DNA of 64,000 bases, from NCBI GenBank assembly GCA_964605235.1, contig CAZSBB010000002.1:1-64000 (forward strand). The letters are read 5' to 3'. Origin of the DNA: CAZSBB01 sp964605235 (lineage in GTDB: Bacteria; Planctomycetota; Phycisphaerae; Phycisphaerales; Phycisphaeraceae). The position numbers and the translations under genes were made by a program. This document shows positions 57,875-64,000 of the stretch, one piece after another (position 1 is the first letter of the stretch; each line of letters starts with the position of its first letter). The notes beneath the pieces were generated by a model, which searched no databases, was not told where the DNA came from, and was given only the letters and a program-made list of their open reading frames with translations.

Positions 57875-58000
57875 TGCGGGCATTATAGGCAGCACCGCGC
57901 GGGGCGCTGGTCGGATTTTCACGCAGGGGAACTTGACCAAACCCATTGCCCCGACGACACTTGTCATAGTCGCGCATTCCCCCTGCTGTGGAGGTAACTC

Positions 58001-59389
58001 ATGGCTCGACGCGCAGGCGCCAACACCGGCCTGATCTGGACCACGGTCATCCTGGGCTTTGGCTTCCTTATCTGCTTGGTGCTGGCCATTATCTTCTCGA
58101 CGCAGATCAAGGACGCGCAGGTCGCTCAGCAGCGTGCCGACGATTCGCTGCGCGAGTATGTCAGCACCGAGGAAGACCGCAACCCCGCCATCGTCGAGCT
58201 CAAAGCCGCCGAGGGCACGGTGGTCGGCCAGCTCTTGCGCGAGTCCAGCGACCTGCGCCAGAAGATCATCGGCTCCGCGCAGGCGTCCATTGCCGCCATC
58301 GACGGCGAAATGGCGTCGCTGGAGCTGGGCGAAGGCCAGACGCTGATCCGCGAAATCCGCCGGCTGCGCGCTGAGATGCAGGCCGCCGCCGCGCTGGAGA
58401 AGGAACTGGAGGACAAGTACGGCGCCGCCGACCGGCGCGCCCAGGCCGCCGAAGCCGCCAAGGCGCAGGTGGAACGCGACTACAACGCCAGCGTGCAGAA
58501 GCTCCAGCAGCAGATCAGCACCTTGCAGGCGAGCGTGGACAAGTTCCGTGCGGCGGCCGACAACCAGGTCAAAACGCTCGATGGCGATCTCACCCGCGTC
58601 CGCCGCGAGTTGACCGGTTCCATCACCGAGAAGGACAGCACCATCGCCCAGAAGGACGCCGAGATTGCCGACCTCAAGTCGCGCATCAAGGTGCTCACCG
58701 ATCAGACCCCCCGCACCCCGCTGGGCAAGATCGACCCCTCCACGCTGCCCGACGGCCATGTGCTGTCGGTGCCGCTGGAACAGAACCTCGTCTACATCGA
58801 CCTGGGCAAGCACGATCACGTCATCACCGGCATCACGTTTGAAGTCTACGACCGCCGCACCGGCGTCGTGCGCAACGCCCAGAACGAGTACCGCGGCAAA
58901 GCCACCATCGAAGTGGTCAACGTCTTTGACAACTCCTCCGTCGCCCGCGTGGTCCGCAAGGAGACCGGCAAGGAAGTGTTTGAAGGCGACATCATCGCCA
59001 ACCTGGTCTACGACCCGGACATCCGCTTCAAGTTTTACGTCTGGGGCGAGTTCGACATCGACACCACCGGCGAGGCGACCGTCTCCGATCGCCGCCGCAT
59101 CGAGAACATGGTGGTCGAGTGGGGCGGCGACCTCGTCTCCCGCGTGGCGCGCGGCGAAGCCGATCGCAAGCTGACCTACGATGTCGATTTCCTCGTGCTG
59201 GGCGTGGAGCCGCCGCTGCCGGAAGTGCTGTCGGAAACGGAAGTCGATCCGCAGGTCATCCAGACGCACACTGCCGCGGTCAAGAAGTATGAGGCTTACC
59301 AATCATTGGTCGCCGAAGCCACCCGTCTGAGCGTGCCCATTCTCAACCAGAACCGCTTCCTGGTGATGATCGGCTACTACCAGCGCTGA
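58001..59389 (+). CDS. Membrane coiled-coil protein with BRCT-like C-terminus
   Basis: 462 aa. Transmembrane helix at about 11-33, coiled coil about 38-235 rich in A, Q, E, K, R. A beta-rich domain (about 245-340) follows: HVLSVPLEQNLVYIDLGKHDHVITGITFEVYD. From 343 to 458 the pattern suggests a BRCT fold: FKFYVWGEFD, RRRIENMVVEWGGDLVSRV, DVDFLVLGVEPPLPE, EAYQSLVAEATRLSVPILNQNRFL. The start ATG 58001 follows GGAGGTAACTC. Function unknown. Confidence 0.65.
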   Translation: MARRAGANTGLIWTTVILGFGFLICLVLAIIFSTQIKDAQVAQQRADDSLREYVSTEEDRNPAIVELKAAEGTVVGQLLRESSDLRQKIIGSAQASIAAIDGEMASLELGEGQTLIREIRRLRAEMQAAAALEKELEDKYGAADRRAQAAEAAKAQVERDYNASVQKLQQQISTLQASVDKFRAAADNQVKTLDGDLTRVRRELTGSITEKDSTIAQKDAEIADLKSRIKVLTDQTPRTPLGKIDPSTLPDGHVLSVPLEQNLVYIDLGKHDHVITGITFEVYDRRTGVVRNAQNEYRGKATIEVVNVFDNSSVARVVRKETGKEVFEGDIIANLVYDPDIRFKFYVWGEFDIDTTGEATVSDRRRIENMVVEWGGDLVSRVARGEADRKLTYDVDFLVLGVEPPLPEVLSETEVDPQVIQTHTAAVKKYEAYQSLVAEATRLSVPILNQNRFLVMIGYYQR

Positions 59390-59407
59390 GCACCGCACTC
59401 GAATCAA

Positions 59408-59542
59408 TACTCACCACAGAGACACAGAGAGCACCGAGTTCAGACAGCAGAAAACAGTCCAACCCACAATTGGTTTGCCTTTCTCTCGGTGTCCTGCTCT
59501 GTGTCCTCTGTGCCTCAGTGGTAAATCTTTTTTTGAAATAGT
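59408..59542. repeat. CACAGAG inverted-repeat element, copy 7
   Basis: Left end ATACTCACCACAGAGACACAGAG, right end CTCTGTGCCTCAGTGGTAAA then TTTTGAAATAG. It lies between the coiled-coil gene and the acyltransferase. Confidence 0.85.
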
Positions 59543-59562
59543 CCTAATCCCCACCTGCAACC

Positions 59563-60588
59563 ATGGCGCGACCCAAGACCAAACTGGGCATGTGGGGGCA
59601 GTACCTGGCGGCCCGGCTGGCGGAGATGAGCCTGACCGCCTTCCCCGTGGAGGCGAACTTCCGCACCTTCACCGCCATCGGCCAAATGCTGCATCGGCTG
59701 GATCACCGCCACCGCCGCCGCGCCGAGCACAACCTCGGCATGGCGATGCCCGAACTGCCCGTCGCCCAGCGCCAGCTCATCATCCAGCAGTCGTTCGAAC
59801 ATCTGCTCAAGCTCATCGTCGAAGTCACCTACTCGGCGCGCAAGCTCCATCACGCCAACTGGGGGGACTACGTCCGCCTGCGGCTGGACGAACTGAGCCC
59901 CGGGCTGCGCCTGCTCAACGCCGGCCAACCCGTCATCTCCCTGACCGGCCACGTGGGCAACTGGGAAGTCATGGGCACCATGCTGGCGCTGCTGGGTTAT
60001 CGCATCAAAGCCCTCGCCCGCCCGTTGGACAACGACCTGATCAACAACTGGGTCACCGGCATCCGCGAGAAGCGCGGGCTCAAAGTCATCGTCAAATGGG
60101 ACGCCACCGACCGCATGCTCGAAGTGCTGCGCGCCGGCGGCGTGCTGGGCTTCATCGCCGACCAGAACGCCGGCGACCGCGGCGTGTTTGTGCCGTTCTT
60201 CGGCAAACTCGCCAGCACCTATAAATCCATCGCGCTGCTGGCGATCAGCCAGAACGTGCCGGTGGTCTGTGGCTATGCCGGGCGCGTCGGCGGCGCTTTC
60301 CAGTATGAGCTGGGCGCGACGGACATCATTTATCCCCGGGATTGGACTGAGCAGCCGGACCCGGTGTATTACGTCACCGCCCGCTACATGCGCGCCATTG
60401 AAAACATGATCCGCCGCGTGCCCGGGCAATACCTGTGGGTTCACCGCCGTTGGAAGAGCCGGCCCCGGCATGAACGCGAGGGCAAGGAAATGCCCAAGGG
60501 TCTGCGGCAAAAGCTCGAAGCGCTGCCGTGGATGACCGACGACCTGCTCGCCAGTTGTGCGGCGCCCATGCCGGCGTACATCTCATGA
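59563..60588 (+). CDS. LpxL/HtrB-like acyltransferase
   Basis: 341 aa. LPLAT-family acyltransferase with the acyltransferase motif SLTGHVGNWEVMGTML (H-x4-E/D), GGVLGFIADQNAGDRGVFVPFFG, and the closing YLWVHRRWKSRP motif shared with lipid A acyltransferases. No N-terminal membrane helix is evident; a basic leader precedes. Together with the Kdo genes it supports LPS synthesis. Starts at ATG 59563, just past the repeat. Confidence 0.88.
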   Translation: MARPKTKLGMWGQYLAARLAEMSLTAFPVEANFRTFTAIGQMLHRLDHRHRRRAEHNLGMAMPELPVAQRQLIIQQSFEHLLKLIVEVTYSARKLHHANWGDYVRLRLDELSPGLRLLNAGQPVISLTGHVGNWEVMGTMLALLGYRIKALARPLDNDLINNWVTGIREKRGLKVIVKWDATDRMLEVLRAGGVLGFIADQNAGDRGVFVPFFGKLASTYKSIALLAISQNVPVVCGYAGRVGGAFQYELGATDIIYPRDWTEQPDPVYYVTARYMRAIENMIRRVPGQYLWVHRRWKSRPRHEREGKEMPKGLRQKLEALPWMTDDLLASCAAPMPAYIS

Positions 60589-60598
60589 TGCCCGGTTA

Positions 60599-61837
60599 TT
60601 AACCGCGTGGGCGACGAGGACGACCGCCACCACCGCTGCCGCCGGTTCCCCGACTGCTGCCGCCTTTGCCCTTGCCGCCATCGCGTGGGCGCGGTGATTT
60701 GCTGCGGTCAAAGCTGGGCTTGCTCCCAAATGAGCGCGGCTTGTCGCCGGTCGGCTTGCCACCCGTCGGCTTTCTGCCGGCCGGTTTGCCGCCGGTTGGC
60801 TTTCCTCCTGTCGGCTTCGCGCCGCGCGGCTTGCCGCCGCCTGTGCTGGATGTTCCCCCGGCTGCCGGATCAGGTTTGCCGCCGACGGTGCGAGGTCCCC
60901 GGCTTTGGAAGCGTGGGGGGAACGGCCGGCCCGTGCCGCCGCCGAACTGCGGTTCGTCCTCCGCATTGGTGCAGGCGAACAGAGCTTTGACTTCACCATT
61001 GGTGAGCATGCGCCACTGGCCCAGCGGCAGGCCGCGCAGGCTCAGCGGGCCGATCGCCACGCGTTGCAGGCGGCGAACCTTGTAACCGAGCCGCGCCAGC
61101 AGCCGGCGGATTTCGCGGTTCTGGCCTTCACGCAGATGAATGGACAAACGGGTGCGATCGCCCGCGGTGCCGGTGCCATAGCCCAGCAGTTCCGCCCCGG
61201 CGACCTTGGCGCGTTTGGAGCGGCCCTTGGCGTCGGCGAGGTACAGGCCGCGCTGCAGGATGGTGATGTCCTGCTCGGTCAGTCGGCCACGGATGGAGAC
61301 GATGTACTGCTTCATGACGCCGAAGCGCGGATGGGTCAGGCGCTGCGCCAGGTCGCCGTCGTTGGTCAGCAGGATCAGGCCGGTGGTGTCGTGATCGAGT
61401 CGACCGACGGGAAAGACGCGCGGCAGATTGTCCACGTTGATCAGGTCCAGCACCGTCTTGCGGCCTTCGGGGTCGTTGGTGGTGGTGATCACATGGCGCG
61501 GCTTGTGCAGCAGGATGTACACCCGCCGGCCGTGCGGGCCGCTGTCGCGCGGCGCGATGGGCACGGGCCGACCGTCGACGGTGACCTTGTCCTGCTCGGG
61601 ATCGACCCACGCGGGCAGGCCGGTGACCAGCTTGCCGTTGACGCGCACACGCCCCTCGGCGACAAGCTGTTCACAAGTGCGCCGGGCGGCGACGCCGGCG
61701 TCGGCGAGCACCTTCTGCAGGCGCAGGCCCCGCTGGGCGTCGGTCAGTTCGTCGGGCACGCCGACGCGCGGTTTGCGGTTGGGTTCGTGGGGCGCTGGTA
61801 TGGCTGGAATCCTGTGCTGAGAAAACGTACTTCCCAA
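60599..61837 (-). CDS. RluB/RsuA-type pseudouridine synthase with Gly/Lys-rich tail
   Basis: 412 aa. S4 RNA-binding domain near 35-95 (LRLQKVLADAGVAARRTCEQLVAEGRVRVNG) followed by a pseudouridine synthase domain; catalytic Asp in VGRLDHDTTGLILLTNDG. The C-terminal 110 residues are low complexity: GGK repeats and KPTGGKPTGGKPAG, then a basic SSRGTGGSGGG end. It modifies 23S or 16S rRNA. The start is a TTG at 61837; a GTG at 61759 is an alternative. Confidence 0.9.
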   Translation of the reverse strand: MGSTFSQHRIPAIPAPHEPNRKPRVGVPDELTDAQRGLRLQKVLADAGVAARRTCEQLVAEGRVRVNGKLVTGLPAWVDPEQDKVTVDGRPVPIAPRDSGPHGRRVYILLHKPRHVITTTNDPEGRKTVLDLINVDNLPRVFPVGRLDHDTTGLILLTNDGDLAQRLTHPRFGVMKQYIVSIRGRLTEQDITILQRGLYLADAKGRSKRAKVAGAELLGYGTGTAGDRTRLSIHLREGQNREIRRLLARLGYKVRRLQRVAIGPLSLRGLPLGQWRMLTNGEVKALFACTNAEDEPQFGGGTGRPFPPRFQSRGPRTVGGKPDPAAGGTSSTGGGKPRGAKPTGGKPTGGKPAGRKPTGGKPTGDKPRSFGSKPSFDRSKSPRPRDGGKGKGGSSRGTGGSGGGGRPRRPRG

Positions 61838-61879
61838 GGACTGTACAAGACACTGGGAAAAACTTCCGGGGGCTGTGTT

Positions 61880-62620
61880 TCAGTTGTCGAACTCGTCGCC
61901 GCGGAAGGTGGAGCCGAGGTAGAGCTGGCGGACCTGTTCGTTGTTGATGATTTCGCGGGGCGAGCCTTCGGCAAAGACTTTGCCCTCGAAAATGACATAG
62001 GCGTGATCGACGATTTCCAGCGTGCGCTGCACGTTGTGATCGGTCACCAGCATGGCGATGTGGTGTTGATCGCGCAGCCGGCGGATCTCGCGTTGCAGTT
62101 CCTCGATCGCCAGCGGGTCGACGCCGGAGAACGGTTCGTCGAGCAGGATGAGGGCGGGATCGCTGACCAGCGCGCGGGCGATTTCCAGCTTGCGGCGTTC
62201 CCCGCCCGAGAGCGTGCGGGCCTGCTGCTTGCGGAGCTTGGTCAGGTCGAACTGCGCCATGAGTTCCTCAGCCCGGCCGCGCCGCTGGCCGCGCGTCATG
62301 GGCCGGGTTTCCAGCACCGCCATGAGATTGTCCTCAACGGAGAGGCGCTGGAAGACGCTGGGCTCCTGGGCGAGATAGCCCATGCCGAGCTGAGCGCGTT
62401 TGTACATCGGCAGGCGGGTGATGTCCTGGCCGTTGAACTGCACCTGGCCGGCTTCGGGCTCGATCATGCCGATGACCGAGCGGAAGCTGGTGGTCTTGCC
62501 GGCGCCGTTGCGGCCCAGCAGGCCGACGATCTGGCTCTGGCCGACGCGAAAGCTCACGTCGTTGACCACGACGCGGCCGCCGTAGCGTTTGGTCAGATGT
62601 TGGGCGTCAAGGATGATCAT
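61880..62620 (-). CDS. lptB: LPS export ABC transporter ATP-binding protein LptB-like
   Basis: 246 aa ATPase driving lipopolysaccharide extraction from the inner membrane. Walker A GRNGAGKTT, Q-loop, signature LSGGERRKLEIARAL, Walker B LILLDEPFSGVDP and switch His in LVTDHNVQ. The sequence QRLSVEDNL and LVTDHNVQRTLEIVDHAYVI resembles LptB rather than branched amino acid LivG. ATG 62620 chosen; ATGs 12-15 nt upstream are possible. It is divergent from cdsA, and no lptA or lptC gene is seen nearby. Confidence 0.93.
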   Translation of the reverse strand: MIILDAQHLTKRYGGRVVVNDVSFRVGQSQIVGLLGRNGAGKTTSFRSVIGMIEPEAGQVQFNGQDITRLPMYKRAQLGMGYLAQEPSVFQRLSVEDNLMAVLETRPMTRGQRRGRAEELMAQFDLTKLRKQQARTLSGGERRKLEIARALVSDPALILLDEPFSGVDPLAIEELQREIRRLRDQHHIAMLVTDHNVQRTLEIVDHAYVIFEGKVFAEGSPREIINNEQVRQLYLGSTFRGDEFDN

Positions 62621-62710
62621 CAGACCGAGCATCATAGTCGCCCGGCGGGATCGGTGGAAACGGCGGTTTACTTCGTCTTGATCACCTCGGCTTTGGTAGG
62701 ATGCCGCCCC

Positions 62711-63670
62711 ATGCTGTCGCAACGTCTGACCTTCGGTTCCATCATGATCGCAGCCATGCTGGGCTTGTTCTATCTGGACAACCGGCTGGATCAAGTTTCC
62801 ATTGCGGGCACCGTCTGGCAGGACGTGTTCAACGGCCGGGACCACCTGCCCGCCGGGTTGCCGCTGCTGGCGGTGTTTCTGACCTTGATTGTGCTCGGGG
62901 CGCGCGAACTGGCGCGGATCGTCGCCGCCAAGGGGCAGGAGCCGCATCTGGGTCTGCTGACGCTGGCGGGCGTGAGCGGTTGCCTGCTGATGTTCGCCTT
63001 GCCGCAGAAGACCGACGCCCGCACCACCATGGCGATTTTTGCTTCGCTGTTCGTGCTGCTGTTCATCGCCACGCTGCTGCGTCATTCGTGGATGCGGCAC
63101 CGCACGGAAGGCGCAGTGATGGCGGCGGCGCTGACGAGTTTCGCCCTGATCTACATGGGTTTGCTGCCGGGTTTCCTGTGCGCCATTCGCCGCTGGCACA
63201 GCGGGTGGCTGGTGCTGGGGCTGATCCTGGTGGTCAAGAGCTGCGACATCGGCGCCTACTTCACCGGGCGCTTCCTGGGCCGCCACAAGCTGATTCCCTG
63301 GCTCAGTCCGGGCAAGACCTGGGAAGGGCTGGCGGGGGGCATGATTTTCGCGGGTCTGGTCGCAGCCGGGCTGGCGTGGGTGAGCAACCACTTCGGCATC
63401 GTGGGCAGCTACGACTGGGAAGACGGCCGGCGGACTTTCGCCCCCGAGACATTCTGCATCCCGGCGTGTGGCGTTGCCGGGCTGCTGCTGGGTTTGCTGG
63501 GACAATTCGGCGACCTGGTGGCGAGCCTGTTCAAACGCGATGCCGGCATCAAGGACTCGGGCTCGAGCATCCCCGGATTCGGCGGCGTGCTGGATGTGGT
63601 GGACTCGCCCATTGTGGTGGCGCCGTTCGCCTACTGGCTGCTGTGGAGCGGTCTGCTGGTGGTGGCGTGA
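62711..63670 (+). CDS. cdsA: Phosphatidate cytidylyltransferase
   Basis: Makes CDP-diacylglycerol for phospholipid synthesis. 319 aa with six or more transmembrane helices. The CdsA signature is seen as SLFKRDAGIKDSGSSIPGFGGVLDVVDS: the S-x-x-K-R-D and K-D pairs are kept; the usual HGG is FGG and the following DR is DV. IPWLSPGKTWEGLAGGM precedes it as in the family. ATG 62711 chosen. Divergent from lptB. Confidence 0.93.
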   Translation: MLSQRLTFGSIMIAAMLGLFYLDNRLDQVSIAGTVWQDVFNGRDHLPAGLPLLAVFLTLIVLGARELARIVAAKGQEPHLGLLTLAGVSGCLLMFALPQKTDARTTMAIFASLFVLLFIATLLRHSWMRHRTEGAVMAAALTSFALIYMGLLPGFLCAIRRWHSGWLVLGLILVVKSCDIGAYFTGRFLGRHKLIPWLSPGKTWEGLAGGMIFAGLVAAGLAWVSNHFGIVGSYDWEDGRRTFAPETFCIPACGVAGLLLGLLGQFGDLVASLFKRDAGIKDSGSSIPGFGGVLDVVDSPIVVAPFAYWLLWSGLLVVA

Positions 63671-63785
63671 GCGCAGCACACGGATGAGATGAGCTTGCGG
63701 TTCCGTACGGGGTCACTGACGAAACAGCATGCGCGCAGGTGTTGCAGACGCGCGCACAGCGCGCCCTACAGGTTGGCAAGCGCGC

Positions 63786-64000
63786 TTACTTTTTAGCTTT
63801 GCTGCCGGGTTTGGCGGGCTTGCTCTCGGCCTTGGCTTTGGCGGGTTTGCTGGCGCTATCGGCGGAGGAGTTGGCCGTGGTGCTGGCTTCGCTCTTGGTG
63901 GTGCTGTCGGATTTCGCGCTGCTGTCAGTCTTCGGGCTGCTCGAATCCTTTTCCGCTTTCTCCGCTTTCTTGTAGCTGTCGGAGCGGTAGTCGGTTTCGT
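63786..64000 (-). CDS. C-terminal part of a Lys/Ser/Ala-rich protein
   Basis: Only the last 71 codons lie in the window; the gene runs off the right edge. The tail is low complexity and hydrophilic, e.g. DSYKKAEKAEKDSSSPK and KPAKAKAESKPAKPGSKAKK before a TAA. Such tails occur on secreted or nucleic-acid-binding proteins; no function can be given from this fragment. Confidence 0.6.
   Translation of the reverse strand, partial: ETDYRSDSYKKAEKAEKDSSSPKTDSSAKSDSTTKSEASTTANSSADSASKPAKAKAESKPAKPGSKAKK

Noticed and set aside
57875..59302. Long minus-strand frame upstream of mqnA
   Set aside because: It is antisense to the coiled-coil gene; mqnA similarity begins after the ATG at 57874.
60905..62710. 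Long plus-strand frame leading into cdsA
   Set aside because: It is antisense to the RluB-like and lptB genes; CdsA family similarity begins only at 62711.

Overview
The window is GC-rich DNA from what looks like a planctomycete, most likely class Phycisphaerae or a close relative. This is inferred from four things: prepilin-like proteins with H-X9-DG-type C-termini beside sugar-type regulators; a sigma-like protein of planctomycete style with HTH segments in front of region 2; a Cys-type sulfatase and large secreted glycan-type proteins; and several families of short inverted repeats. The Kdo genes kdsD and kdsC, an LptB-type ATPase and an LpxL-type acyltransferase point to an LPS-bearing outer membrane. 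I recognised no rRNA, tRNA, CRISPR array or intact transposase gene.

Layout. 1-5420 (minus): ATP synthase operon atpZ-atpI-atpB-atpE-atpF-atpH-atpA, probably continuing past the left edge. 5834-15342 is mostly housekeeping: ybeY, a CNNM/CorC-type protein, a stand-alone NrdJ C-terminal-type protein, scpA, kdsD-kdsC, small membrane proteins, YjbQ, purA and uppS. 15395-27182 (minus) is an accessory block of two consecutive operons, each reading regulator, then pseudopilin, then secreted or enzymatic proteins: GntR-type regulator, pseudopilin, 1287-aa LamG-like protein, 798-aa propeller/TIM-barrel protein; and LacI, pseudopilin, FAD oxidoreductase. 27534-32189 (minus) is a minimal Tad/Flp pilus assembly locus (cpaB, FHA-cpaF, tadB, tadC). 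32256-34518 holds a 70-bp perfect palindrome, a TPP riboswitch and thiC. 34761-41873 carries a DCC protein, a CDGSH protein, a dicarboxylate symporter, hemC, an aldo/keto reductase, an FKBP lipoprotein and RNase Y. 42619-47337 has a third regulator/pseudopilin pair (AraC type) beside a 944-aa secreted protein. 47424-55402 has a UDG, a C45-type hydrolase, a sulfatase, an AsmA-like protein, upp and an HtrA protease. 55437-57874 couples mqnA to a sigma-70-like protein that ends after region 2. 58001-64000 has a membrane coiled-coil protein with a BRCT-like C-terminus, an LpxL-like acyltransferase, an RluB-like synthase, lptB, cdsA and the end of a lysine-rich protein.

The most interesting points are the three regulator-pseudopilin-secreted protein modules with palindromic candidate operators, the region-4-less sigma-like protein, a secretion signal that appears to be encoded by an intergenic repeat, and dense inverted repeats of fixed length, some inside operons. 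All family assignments were made by eye from translated sequence; no database search was run.
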